A stretch of DNA of 32,997 nt, taken from NCBI GenBank assembly GCA_028717885.1, contig JAQUMX010000014.1, positions 1 to 32,997 on the forward strand, in the 5' to 3' direction. The notes below the pieces were generated by a model, which saw nothing but the letters and a program-made list of their open reading frames with translations, did not search any database and had not been told where the DNA came from. A program made the position numbers and the translations under genes. Position 1 is the stretch's first letter. Each line of letters opens with the position of its first letter. Origin of the DNA: Candidatus Omnitrophota bacterium. GTDB lineage: Bacteria > Omnitrophota > Gorgyraeia > Gygaellales > Profunditerraquicolaceae. Positions 18,841-26,426 of this stretch are shown piece after piece.

Positions 18841-19647
18841 ATGTCAATGGGTAAGATAATTACAGTCTGTAATCAAAAAGGTGGCACTGGCAAAACTACC
18901 TCGGCAATTAATATTGCTTCTTTTCTTGCTGTATTAGGGAAAAAAGTTTTGCTTATTGATCTGGATCCGCAAGCTAACGCCACCAGCGGAACAGGCATTA
19001 ATAAACATAACATTCAAAAAAGCACCTACCATGTTTTATTGGAAGAATTAGACGTTAACGAAGTCTTACAGCCCACCGCAATTCCCAATCTTTTTTTAGC
19101 TCCCTCGAATTTGGACCTTACCGGCGCAGAAGTAGAATTAGTTGGAGTGCTGGGAAGAGAATATCGTCTTAAGCGCGCCTTACATAAAATCAAAAATCAA
19201 TTCGATTTTTTTATTATCGATTCTCCGCCATCATTAGGCTTATTAACCATTAATGGATTATGCGCGGCAGATTCAGTGCTCATTCCTGTGCAGTGCGAAT
19301 TTTATGCCTTGGAAGGTTTGACGCAACTCAATAATACTATTAGACTTGTGAGAGATAATATCAATCCGCATTTAGAGATCGAAGGCGTGCTTTTAACCAT
19401 GGCTGATTATCGCACTAACCTTACTAAGGAAGTAATTCAAGAAGCGCGCAATTATTTCAAAGACCGGGTTTACAAAACCGTGATCCCGCGCAACGTCCGT
19501 TTGACTGAGGCGCCAAGTTTTGGTAAACCGATTTATCTTTATGACAAAGATTCTTTGGGCGCAAAAAAATACGAGGAACTTTGCAAGGAAATTTTAGGCC
19601 TACCTTTAACTCCCAGTTTAGCCACCTCTACAGAAGGAGAATCTTAG
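18841..19647 (+). CDS. parA: Chromosome partitioning ATPase ParA (Soj)
   Basis: ParA is a deviant-Walker ATPase that binds the nucleoid and drives segregation of ParB-parS complexes. The 268-aa protein begins MSMGKIITVCNQKGGTGKTT, with the deviant Walker A KGGTGKTT at 13-20. It continues with VLLIDLDPQANATSG (Walker A', signature Asp) and FFIIDSPPSLGLLT (Walker B). The start could be Met1 or Met3; there is no clear ribosome site. parB starts one base after the stop. A dedicated promoter and two parS-like sites lie directly upstream, which suggests ParB-dependent autoregulation (inference). Confidence 0.96.
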   Translation: MSMGKIITVCNQKGGTGKTTSAINIASFLAVLGKKVLLIDLDPQANATSGTGINKHNIQKSTYHVLLEELDVNEVLQPTAIPNLFLAPSNLDLTGAEVELVGVLGREYRLKRALHKIKNQFDFFIIDSPPSLGLLTINGLCAADSVLIPVQCEFYALEGLTQLNNTIRLVRDNINPHLEIEGVLLTMADYRTNLTKEVIQEARNYFKDRVYKTVIPRNVRLTEAPSFGKPIYLYDKDSLGAKKYEELCKEILGLPLTPSLATSTEGES

Positions 19648-19648
19648 G

Positions 19649-20503
19649 ATGGAAAGAAGAGCTTTGGGAAAAGGAATCAGCGCGTTAATTCCGGAAAGAG
19701 AAGCTGAGCACAAAAATGAAATTATAAATGTCCAATCTGAACAAATCAAGCCGAATCCTTTTCAACCACGTGAAGATTTTGATAATAGTAGCATAGAAGA
19801 GCTGGCACAGTCGATTAAAGAAAAAGGCGTGATCCAGCCGTTGATCGTTCGGCGTAGGGGCGATTATTATGAATTAATCGCTGGTGAGCGCAGGTTACGT
19901 GCTTGTAACTTATTGAATATCAAAGAGATACCAATTATAGTGCGAGAAGCAGAGGATCGCGATGCTTTAGAACTGGCCTTAATTGAAAATGTCCAAAGAG
20001 AAAATTTGAACCCAATTGAAGAAGCGCATGCTTTTCAGCATCTGATTGATAAGTTTCAAGTGACCCAGGAAAAAATCAGTGAAGTGCTAGGAATCTCAAG
20101 AGTATCAGTCACTAATACATTAAGGCTTTTGAAATTGCCGCACGAAATTCAGCAAGAAATGAAAAAAGGAAGAATTAGCTTTGCGCATGGCAGGGCCCTT
20201 TTGGAGATCGAAGACGCTAATCAGCAGCGCCGCCTGGCACAGGAAATCATCAGTAAGGAATTATCCGTACGCGAGCTGGAGAATTTAGTAAAGGTGCACC
20301 GCCCGAAGAATTCTAAAAGAAAAATTGGCCCCTCGATCCGCGAGCCTTTTGTGGCAGTGCTCGAGGATGAATTGCAGCAAGCGCTGGCAACCAAGGTGCG
20401 AATTAGCAAGCGCAAAAAACGCGGGCATATTCTGATTGAATTTTATTCGCAGGAAGATCTGGAGCGTATCGCGAACAGTATTAGGGGAGGCAGAAAAACA
20501 TGA
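19649..20503 (+). CDS. parB: Chromosome partitioning protein ParB (Spo0J)
   Basis: ParB is a parS-binding CTPase clamp. The 284-aa protein has MERRALGKGISALIPE at the N-terminus, the ParA-interacting type of segment. The ParB/Srx CTP-binding domain has IKPNPFQPR, VIQPLIVRRR, GERRLRA and ENVQRENLNPIEEA. The central helix-turn-helix is in TQEKISEVLGISRVSVTNTL. A C-terminal dimerisation segment contains RGHILIEFYSQEDLERI. ndk overlaps its stop by 4 bp (ATGA). Confidence 0.96.
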   Translation: MERRALGKGISALIPEREAEHKNEIINVQSEQIKPNPFQPREDFDNSSIEELAQSIKEKGVIQPLIVRRRGDYYELIAGERRLRACNLLNIKEIPIIVREAEDRDALELALIENVQRENLNPIEEAHAFQHLIDKFQVTQEKISEVLGISRVSVTNTLRLLKLPHEIQQEMKKGRISFAHGRALLEIEDANQQRRLAQEIISKELSVRELENLVKVHRPKNSKRKIGPSIREPFVAVLEDELQQALATKVRISKRKKRGHILIEFYSQEDLERIANSIRGGRKT

Positions 20504-21003
20504 GTCAGGCAGTCTTAATTCTTATTAAACCCGACGGGCTAAAGAAATCATTGACCGGTAATATCTTGACCCGTTTATCGGAAACAAAATTGGAGATCGT
20601 CGCAGCAAGAATGGTGCGTGTCCCTAAGGAGCTTGCCGAGGAACATTATAAGCATCTGAAAGAGAAGCCCTTTTTCTCGGAGATAATTAAATACCTACGC
20701 GGAGAACTGCATGACCGCAGAAAAGTGATGGCTTTGGTTTATTGGGGGAAGGATGCGATCAAGAAATGCCGCGAGCTTGCCGGCGCAACTAACCCGGAGG
20801 AGGCAGAGCCAACTTCTATCCGTGGCTCGTACGGGCGCATCACCACCAGCGGGGTTTATGAAAACGTGATTCACGTTTCTTCTGATGAGGCGGAAGCGCA
20901 GAGGGAGATAAAACTTTGGTTTAACCCGACGGAAATCATCGTCGACCTTTATCCGACAAAAGACGTAGTGGAAGAAAAAAAGAAAGTAAAGGTGTGGGCG
21001 TAA
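20500..21003 (+). CDS. ndk: Nucleoside diphosphate kinase, long form
   Basis: Ndk transfers gamma-phosphate between nucleoside tri- and diphosphates through a phosphohistidine. Landmarks are LILIKPDGLKKSLTG, EEHYKHLKEKPFF, GATNPEEA and IRGSYG. The catalytic His is most likely His125 in ENVIHVSSDEAEAQREIKLWF. At 167 aa it exceeds the usual 135-150, owing to short insertions (around residues 68-75 and 112-120) and a C-terminal extension rich in Val, Lys and Glu. It is translationally coupled to parB by a 4-bp overlap and followed one base later by yicC. Confidence 0.93.
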   Translation: MSQAVLILIKPDGLKKSLTGNILTRLSETKLEIVAARMVRVPKELAEEHYKHLKEKPFFSEIIKYLRGELHDRRKVMALVYWGKDAIKKCRELAGATNPEEAEPTSIRGSYGRITTSGVYENVIHVSSDEAEAQREIKLWFNPTEIIVDLYPTKDVVEEKKKVKVWA

Positions 21004-21004
21004 A

Positions 21005-21832
21005 ATGATTAACAGTATGACCGGGTTTGGCGCCAAAGAATGCAAAGTGGCTAGTTTCGGCAAGGTTTGCGTGGAATTGAGGACCTCGAATCACAAATTT
21101 TTGGAGGTAGTGCTGCACCTGCCGGAAGGATTTTTAGCTTTAGAGGAAAAAGTGAAGAAAGAGATAGAAGCTAAAATCAAGCGCGGCCGGGTAGTTTGCG
21201 CGATTAATATTTCCGGCGGAGAAGCCGCGGCCGTATCCGTAAACGAAAAGCTGCTTAAAAACTATGTTGAAGCAACGAAAAAAATTCAGCGGCAATTCGC
21301 AATCAAAGACAGTATTAAGCTTGATACGCTTTTAAGTTTACCGGGGGTACTGTCATTAAGCGAAAGCACTTTGCCAAAAGAAAAAATCTGGCCAGTATTA
21401 AAAACAGTATTGGCGGACTCATTAGTAATGCTTTCAGCTGCGAGAAGAAAAGAAGGGGGGGCGTTGGCTGTGCATTTAAAAAAAGAAGCGCAGGCGCTTA
21501 AAGCTACCCTTGAAGGGGTCCGGCAAAGGTTTAAGAAGGTTATCAGGGAAAAAGCGCAGAAGATTGCGCTGGATGAAGAACGCGCAGCGTTTTTAAAAAA
21601 CTCCGATATTACAGAAGAAATGGAGAGGCTGTCGTACCATATTGCAAACTTCATGGCTCGGCTTTCTAAGGGGGGCAGCGTCGGGAAAGAGCTGGATTTT
21701 ATCGCCCAGGAGATGCAGCGCGAAACCAATACTATGGGCGCAAAATCCTGCGATACGGTGATCTCCGGAGAAGCCGTAGAGCTAAAAAGCCGGATCGAAA
21801 AGATCCGTGAGCAGGTACAGAACGTAGAGTAA
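21005..21832 (+). CDS. yicC: YicC family endoribonuclease
   Basis: YicC-family proteins are single-strand-specific endoribonucleases implicated in RNA decay. The 275-aa product begins MINSMTGFGAKE, the family signature. It has an N-terminal YicC domain with VELRTSNHKFLEV and a C-terminal DUF1732 domain with EMERLSYHIANF, GKELDFIAQEMQRETNTMGAKS and the terminal helix VELKSRIEKIREQVQNVE. The order yicC-gmk-rpoZ-coaBC is common in bacteria and supports the call. It starts one base after ndk. Confidence 0.94.
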   Translation: MINSMTGFGAKECKVASFGKVCVELRTSNHKFLEVVLHLPEGFLALEEKVKKEIEAKIKRGRVVCAINISGGEAAAVSVNEKLLKNYVEATKKIQRQFAIKDSIKLDTLLSLPGVLSLSESTLPKEKIWPVLKTVLADSLVMLSAARRKEGGALAVHLKKEAQALKATLEGVRQRFKKVIREKAQKIALDEERAAFLKNSDITEEMERLSYHIANFMARLSKGGSVGKELDFIAQEMQRETNTMGAKSCDTVISGEAVELKSRIEKIREQVQNVE

Positions 21833-21833
21833 G

Positions 21834-22424
21834 GTGAGACAGAATAAAGCACAAGTTTTCGTAATTTCTGGGCCTTCCGGGTCAGGGAAGACAACGCTCC
21901 TCTCCAGCGTGCTCAAGGAAAAAACGCTCCAGAAGAAATTTGCCCGGTCCGTATCTTTCACTACTCGCCCGCGTAGGTCAAAAGAGCAAAACGGCAAAGA
22001 CTATTTTTTTATTTCCGAAGCAGAGTTCAAGAAGAGTTTACGGGCAAAAAAAATCCTTGAATGGACCCGTTATTTAAGCTATTATTACGGCACTCCTAAA
22101 GAGTTCGTAGATAATCAGTTAAAAACCGGAAAACATATTCTCTTGTGCCTGGATTTTAAAGGCGCTTTAAGGATAAAGAAGCTTTATGGCAACCACTGCA
22201 CGACAATCTTTATTTTGCCGCCCTCTTTGACCGAGTTAACCAAGCGTATTGAAAAACGTTGCCACTTAACCAAAAGAGAAGAGATCGAGCAGCGCCTGCA
22301 ATTGGCAAAAGAGGAGATTAGTACTGCCAGTAAATACGATTATTGCCTTTTAAACGATAACTTAAAAACGGTAGTTGAAGAATTGAAAGCAATTATTACA
22401 AAGAAAATTAATCCACAGAGCTAG
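21834..22424 (+). CDS. gmk: Guanylate kinase
   Basis: Gmk phosphorylates GMP to GDP. The 196-aa protein has the P-loop SGPSGSGKTTLL at residues 12-23, the GMP-binding stretch SVSFTTRPRR, GKDYFFISEAEF, and IFILPPSLTELTKRI near the lid. The start is a GTG at 21834, immediately after the yicC stop, and the P-loop follows at the normal distance. It sits in the classical yicC-gmk-rpoZ order. Confidence 0.95.
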   Translation: MRQNKAQVFVISGPSGSGKTTLLSSVLKEKTLQKKFARSVSFTTRPRRSKEQNGKDYFFISEAEFKKSLRAKKILEWTRYLSYYYGTPKEFVDNQLKTGKHILLCLDFKGALRIKKLYGNHCTTIFILPPSLTELTKRIEKRCHLTKREEIEQRLQLAKEEISTASKYDYCLLNDNLKTVVEELKAIITKKINPQS

Positions 22425-22436
22425 AGGGGAGACGCC

Positions 22437-22643
22437 ATGGTTTATGTGCCGCTGGAAAAAGTTTTGGATAAAGATGAGAAGTCAATTTATAAACTGGTGA
22501 TTTTGGCTTCGAAAAGGGCGCTGGAGATTGCCGAAGGCCAGCCGAAATTGGTCAATGTAAACGCGGCCGTGAAACCTTCGACCGTAGCGCTTTACGAAAT
22601 CGCCGACGGAAAAATCAAATACAAAGCAAACGCTAAAGAATAA
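22437..22643 (+). CDS. rpoZ: RNA polymerase omega subunit
   Basis: RpoZ helps assemble RNA polymerase by latching beta-prime. The 68-aa protein shows the omega pattern KSIYKLVILASKRALEIAEGQP, followed by a segment ending VALYEIADGKIKY, where omega proteins carry xxALxEIAxGKI. A GAGGGGAG ribosome site precedes the ATG. It lies between gmk and coaC, the usual site. Confidence 0.9.
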   Translation: MVYVPLEKVLDKDEKSIYKLVILASKRALEIAEGQPKLVNVNAAVKPSTVALYEIADGKIKYKANAKE

Positions 22644-22646
22644 AAA

Positions 22647-23180
22647 ATGGCAAAACAAATAATTTTAGGCGTTACAGCGAGTATCGCAATTTATAAGGCC
22701 TGCGATTTGATCGGCAGGCTAAAGGACCAGAATATTGCTACTACGGTAGTAATGACCCGCGAGGCCGAGGAGCTGATCAGGCCGATTGTCTTTCAGAGTC
22801 TTTCGGGGAATAAGGTTTACCGAGGTTTGTTTGATTTGCCGGAAGCTTGGGAGATCGAGCATGTAGCTTTGGCTGAAAAAGCAGATTTGATATTAATTGC
22901 CCCTGCCACCGCCAATATTATTGCAAAGATCGCTTCCGGAATTTGTGATGATCTTTTAACTTGTATTGTAGCTGCCACGAAAGCCCCGGTATTGATTGCC
23001 CCGGCGATGAATGAAAACATGTACCAGAATAAAATTACCCAGGACAATATTAGGAAGCTAAAGTCCTTAGGGTTTAAATTTATCGAGCCAAGAAAGGGCA
23101 GGCTTGCTTGCGGCAAGGCCGGTGTGGGTTGCTTGGCAGAGGTTGAAGAAATTGTCCGGCAGGTAAAAAATAATTTCTAG
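22647..23180 (+). CDS. coaC: Phosphopantothenoylcysteine decarboxylase, stand-alone CoaC
   Basis: This FMN-dependent enzyme decarboxylates phosphopantothenoylcysteine in coenzyme A synthesis. The 177-aa protein begins KQIILGVTASIAIYKACDL. It has the catalytic His in IEHVALAEKADL, APATANIIAKIASGICDDLL, the PAMNENMY motif (family PxMNxxMW), and the Cys of the ACGKAGVG flap. Most bacteria have a fused CoaBC of about 400 aa. Here the protein ends after the decarboxylase half, and no CoaB synthetase follows; tRNAs come next. CoaB must lie elsewhere or be replaced. Confidence 0.93.
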   Translation: MAKQIILGVTASIAIYKACDLIGRLKDQNIATTVVMTREAEELIRPIVFQSLSGNKVYRGLFDLPEAWEIEHVALAEKADLILIAPATANIIAKIASGICDDLLTCIVAATKAPVLIAPAMNENMYQNKITQDNIRKLKSLGFKFIEPRKGRLACGKAGVGCLAEVEEIVRQVKNNF

Positions 23181-23186
23181 GACTTC

Positions 23187-23261
23187 GGCGACGTAGCCAA
23201 GTGGCAAGGCAGCTCTCTGCAAAAGAGCTATTCAGCGGTTCGAATCCGCTCGTCGCCTCCA
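23187..23261 (+). tRNA. tRNA-Cys (anticodon GCA)
   Basis: Acceptor stem GGCGACG pairs with CGTCGCC, and the discriminator is T, as expected for tRNA-Cys. Anticodon stem GCTCT/AGAGC encloses loop CTGCAAA (anticodon GCA). The T arm is GCGGTTCGAATCCGC. CCA is genome-encoded (23259-23261), unlike the other three tRNAs here. Confidence 0.95.
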
Positions 23262-23291
23262 AAAAATTTTTCGACAAGAAAAATTTTTTGG
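23259..23291. repeat. Perfect 13-bp inverted repeat fused to the tRNA-Cys CCA end
   Basis: CCAAAAAATTTTT (23259-23271) and AAAAATTTTTTGG (23279-23291) are exact inverted repeats around a 7-nt loop. The left arm begins with the encoded CCA. It may be a transcription terminator-like structure or an inserted palindrome. Confidence 0.7.
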
Positions 23292-23354
23292 ATACTGAAC
23301 GAGCGCAGCGAGGCGACAAGCCGAGCAGCGAGAGAAGTATCTGTTCATAATTTC

Positions 23355-23437
23355 GGGCAAGTGGTGGAATGGCATACACGAAGGACTTAAAATCCTTTGG
23401 CCGTAAGGTCGTGAGGGTTCAACTCCCTCCTTGCCCA
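23355..23437 (+). tRNA. tRNA-Leu (anticodon UAA)
   Basis: Acceptor stem GGGCAAG pairs with CTTGCCC, with discriminator A. Anticodon stem AAGGA/TCCTT encloses loop CTTAAAA (anticodon TAA). A long variable arm, TGGCCGTAAGGTCG, marks a class II tRNA. No CCA is encoded. Confidence 0.95.
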
Positions 23438-23442
23438 TTAGC

Positions 23443-23516
23443 GGGCTCATAGCTCAGTTGGTTAGAGCGTTGCGTTGACATCGCAAAGGTCTGAGGTCCG
23501 AGTCCTCATGGGCCCA
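23443..23516 (+). tRNA. tRNA-Val (anticodon GAC)
   Basis: Acceptor stem GGGCTCA pairs with TGGGCCC (one G-U), with discriminator A. D arm is TAGCTCAGTTGGTTAGAGC. Anticodon stem TTGCG/CGCAA encloses loop TTGACAT (anticodon GAC). No CCA is encoded. It lies 5 bp after tRNA-Leu. Confidence 0.95.
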
Positions 23517-23539
23517 CTTTTAAAAATTCAAATTGCAAA

Positions 23540-25273
23540 ATGCAAAACTCAAAAGATAATTTAGAAACCCTACGCCATTCCTGTTCCCACGTTTTAGCTA
23601 TGGCAGTAAAAGAGCTCTGGCCGGACACTAAATTGGCAATCGGCCCGGCAATCGAAGATGGGTTTTATTACGATTTCGATAAGAATGAGCCATTTACCGA
23701 CGAGGATTTACAAAAAATCGAAAAGAAGATGGCGGAAATTATCGGCCGCAATGAGCCTTTTGTGCGCAAAGAAGTTGCCAGGGCCGAAGCAGAGAAATTA
23801 TTTTTAGGCCTGCATGAAGATTACAAAGTAGAATTAATCCGCGCAATAACAGAAGATCAAGTGTCGCTTTACGAGACAGGAAATAAATTCGTGGATCTAT
23901 GCCGCGGGCCGCATATAAATTCTACCGGCGAAATCAAGGCATTTAAATTATTGTCGCTGGCCGGCGCCTATTGGCACGGGATTGAAACTAATCCCATGCT
24001 GCAGAGAATTTACGGCACCTGCTTCGAAACAAAAAAGGAATTAGACGAATACTTAAAGAACCTGGAAGAAGCAAAGCAGCGCGACCACCGTAAATTAGGG
24101 CCCGCCTTGGAATTCTTTAATATTTACCATGAAGAAGCAGGGGCCGGGCTGGTTTTTTATCATCCCAAGGGCGCGTTGCTGCGCACTTTGATTGAAAATT
24201 ATGAAAAAAGCGAACACTTAAAGCGCGGATATGAAATCGTGATCACCCCGCATATTATGCAGGCAGAACTATGGAAGACTTCCGGGCATCTTGATTATTA
24301 CAAAGAAAACATGTATACTCTTTTGGTTGACGGCAAAGAGTTTGTTTTAAAGCCGATGAATTGCCCGGGCCACATTTTGATTTACAAATCTAAGATGCGT
24401 AGCTACAAGGACTTACCAATCCGGCTTTTTGAATTGGGTACGGTTTATCGCCATGAAAAAGCGGGAGTTTTGCACGGCCTTTTACGCGTGCGCGGGTTCA
24501 CTCAGGATGACGCACATATTTTTTGCCTGCCGGAACAGTTAAAGCCGGAAATAAAAGCGATCATTGACTTTGTTTTTGACACGATGAAAGTATTCGGGTT
24601 TAAAGATGTCGGCATCGAATTAAGCACGCGGCCGGAGAAATATATAGGTACAGAGCAGGACTGGGAAAGGGCTACAGCGGCACTGGAAGAAGCTCTTAAA
24701 GAAAAAGGCCTGAGTTATTCTGTCTGTGAAGGAGAGGGTGCGTTCTACGGCCCGAAGATCGACATTAAATTAAAAGACGCATTAAAGCGGCAATGGCAAT
24801 GTGCCACCATCCAATGCGATTTTGCACTGCCCAAAAGATTCGGGCTCGCCTATATTGATAGCGACGGAAAAGAAAAGCAGCCGATCATGCTGCACCGTGT
24901 GCTTTTAGGCAGCCTCGAGCGTTTTATCGGAGCATTGTTAGAGCATTACAAAGGAGCATTGCCAGTATGGTTAGCCCCGTTGCAAGTATTGATTATACCA
25001 ATTAACGATTCTGTGTTAGAATATAGTCAGTCGGTAAAACAAGCGTTGGAGACAATGGGAGCGCGTGTTGAGACTGACCGGCGCAATGAAACTTTGAATA
25101 AACGCATCCGCCTGGCAGAAACCGAAAAAGTTCCCTATACTTTGGTAATAGGAGAACGTGAAGCGCAGGCAAAAACCGTAGCAGTGCGCAAGCGCCAGGC
25201 AGGCGATCAGGGGAGCATGCCGCTGGAAAATTTTATCGGTATACTGAAACACGAAATAGAGAATAAAATATAA
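23540..25273 (+). CDS. thrS: Threonyl-tRNA synthetase without TGS domain
   Basis: ThrS charges tRNA-Thr. The 577-aa protein begins directly with the editing domain: HSCSH at 13-17 and CRGPH further on are the zinc/editing-type motifs. The class II core has KPMNCPGHILIYKS, YRHEKAGVLHGLLRVRGFTQDD (motif 2) and MLHRVLLGSLERFIGALLEH (motif 3). The Cys and two His expected to bind the core zinc are present. A C-terminal anticodon-binding domain ends the protein. E. coli ThrS has about 642 aa; the missing part is the N-terminal TGS domain. Only 23 bp separate tRNA-Val from the ATG, so no TGS domain is encoded upstream. The start lacks a clear ribosome site. Confidence 0.95.
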   Translation: MQNSKDNLETLRHSCSHVLAMAVKELWPDTKLAIGPAIEDGFYYDFDKNEPFTDEDLQKIEKKMAEIIGRNEPFVRKEVARAEAEKLFLGLHEDYKVELIRAITEDQVSLYETGNKFVDLCRGPHINSTGEIKAFKLLSLAGAYWHGIETNPMLQRIYGTCFETKKELDEYLKNLEEAKQRDHRKLGPALEFFNIYHEEAGAGLVFYHPKGALLRTLIENYEKSEHLKRGYEIVITPHIMQAELWKTSGHLDYYKENMYTLLVDGKEFVLKPMNCPGHILIYKSKMRSYKDLPIRLFELGTVYRHEKAGVLHGLLRVRGFTQDDAHIFCLPEQLKPEIKAIIDFVFDTMKVFGFKDVGIELSTRPEKYIGTEQDWERATAALEEALKEKGLSYSVCEGEGAFYGPKIDIKLKDALKRQWQCATIQCDFALPKRFGLAYIDSDGKEKQPIMLHRVLLGSLERFIGALLEHYKGALPVWLAPLQVLIIPINDSVLEYSQSVKQALETMGARVETDRRNETLNKRIRLAETEKVPYTLVIGEREAQAKTVAVRKRQAGDQGSMPLENFIGILKHEIENKI

Positions 25274-25287
25274 CAAGGAGGTGTGCA

Positions 25288-25794
25288 ATAAACAAGTACA
25301 TCCGTATTAATGAAAGGATCCGCGTCCCGCAAGTACGTTTAATCGGGCCGGATGGCGGCCAATTAGGCGTTGTGACAATACAAAAAGCCCTGGAATTAGC
25401 CAATCAGCATGAGCTGGACTTGGTAGAGGTGGCTCCTTTAGCCAGCCCTCCGGTTTGCCGGATCATTGATTTTAGCAAGTTTAAATATGATCAGGAAAAA
25501 AAGGAGCGAGAGGCAAAGAAGCACCAAAAACAAGGGCGTTTAAAAGAGATCCGAATTAAGCCTAATATCGACCCGCATGATTACCAGACAAAATTAAAAC
25601 AGGCAGTCGCCTTTTTAAATAAGAAAGACAAAGTGAAAATAAACCTCTTTTTCCGCGGCCGGCAGATGGAGCATATGGACTTAGGGAGAAAAATCCTCGA
25701 TAAATTTATCACCGATACGCAAAATTGCGCCCAGATGGAAAAAGAACCGGTCTTAGAAGGAAGGGTTATTTCGTTGGTCCTAAGCCCTAAATAA
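25288..25794 (+). CDS. infC: Translation initiation factor IF-3, with AUA start
   Basis: IF-3 binds the 30S subunit and discriminates start codons. I start it at an ATA at 25288, upstream of the track's GTG at 25372. The in-frame extension reads NKYIRINERIRVPQVRLIG, the conserved IF-3 N-terminus. AAGGAGG (25275-25281) lies 6 nt before the ATA, and no ATG/GTG/TTG in frame is near it. The 168-aa product has the N-domain (VEVAPLASPPVCRIIDFSKFKY), a Lys-rich linker and the C-domain (IRIKPNIDPHDY, VKINLFFRGRQ). Rare start codons on infC serve IF-3 autoregulation in E. coli (AUU); the same is inferred here. rpmI and rplT follow, the classical operon. Confidence 0.92.
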   Translation: MNKYIRINERIRVPQVRLIGPDGGQLGVVTIQKALELANQHELDLVEVAPLASPPVCRIIDFSKFKYDQEKKEREAKKHQKQGRLKEIRIKPNIDPHDYQTKLKQAVAFLNKKDKVKINLFFRGRQMEHMDLGRKILDKFITDTQNCAQMEKEPVLEGRVISLVLSPK

Positions 25795-25811
25795 CGGAAG
25801 GGAATCGAGCA

Positions 25812-26012
25812 ATGCCAAAATTAAAAACGAAAAAAGGTACGGCAAAAAGGTTTAAATTAACCAAGAGCGGCAAAATCAAGTTTTATTCCGGCGGGAAAAG
25901 CCACTTGGCTACCAGCAAACAGCCGGAAAAATTAAGGAAATTACGTAAGGCCCGAGTTTTTAAAAGCGGCAAAGAGCTAAAAGCAGTCAAAAGGCTATTG
26001 CCTTACGCATAA
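25812..26012 (+). CDS. rpmI: 50S ribosomal protein L35
   Basis: The 66-aa basic protein begins MPKLKTKKGTAKRFKLTKSGKIK, the L35 signature, and ends with the typical KAVKRLLPYA. A GGAAGGG ribosome site lies upstream. It is between infC and rplT, as in most bacteria. Confidence 0.97.
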   Translation: MPKLKTKKGTAKRFKLTKSGKIKFYSGGKSHLATSKQPEKLRKLRKARVFKSGKELKAVKRLLPYA

Positions 26013-26040
26013 CACCCGGCCTTATCTGATAGGCCGGTGT
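26012..26040 (+). promoter_or_regulatory. Hairpin between rpmI and rplT
   Basis: ACAC(C)CGGCCT and AGGCCGGTGT pair as a strong stem with one bulged C and an 8-nt loop. No U-run follows, so it is unlikely to terminate transcription. It may be an RNA processing or L20-binding regulatory structure; autoregulation by L20 is known in this operon in other bacteria. Confidence 0.55.
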
Positions 26041-26069
26041 ACATCTCTATGTAAAGGAGAACATAAGAA

Positions 26070-26423
26070 ATGGCAAAGATCAAACATAGTGTAGCAACCC
26101 GAAGACGTAAAAAAAGATTACTCAAGAAAACCAAAGGATTTTGGGGCGACAGGAGCAAGCAGTATCGCCAGGCCCGTCGGGCGCTGGCAAAAGCGCTGGT
26201 GTATGCTTACCGCGACAGGCGCGCAAAGAAAAGAACCACGCGTGCGCTTTGGATTACGCGTATTAACGCTGCCTGCAGGCAGGAAGGCATTACTTACAGT
26301 CAATTTACCAGCGGCCTAAAGAAAGCGAAGATCGGGCTGAACAGGAAAATTCTTGCTGACCTCGCAGTCAGAGACCCACAGGTATTCAAAAAAATCGTGG
26401 AAGCTACCAAAGGCACACGGTAA
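26070..26423 (+). CDS. rplT: 50S ribosomal protein L20
   Basis: The 117-aa protein has the L20 pattern: Arg/Lys-rich N-terminal extension ([20 protein letters not shown]), then [11 protein letters not shown] and [14 protein letters not shown], and ends in the normal C-terminal domain ([17 protein letters not shown]). Length is standard. A ribosome site AAAGGAG precedes it. trkA follows after 3 bp. Confidence 0.97.
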   Translation: MAKIKHSVATRRRKKRLLKKTKGFWGDRSKQYRQARRALAKALVYAYRDRRAKKRTTRALWITRINAACRQEGITYSQFTSGLKKAKIGLNRKILADLAVRDPQVFKKIVEATKGTR

Positions 26424-26426
26424 AAA

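Noticed and set aside
25372-25374. GTG at 25372 as the infC start
   Set aside because: It would delete the conserved IF-3 N-terminus, which is encoded in frame upstream after a well-spaced AAGGAGG.
26269-26282. CTGCCTGCAGGCAG palindrome in rplT as an inserted element
   Set aside because: L20 has normal length and conserved residues there, so the palindrome is probably chance or codon choice, though it shares words with the pheT element.
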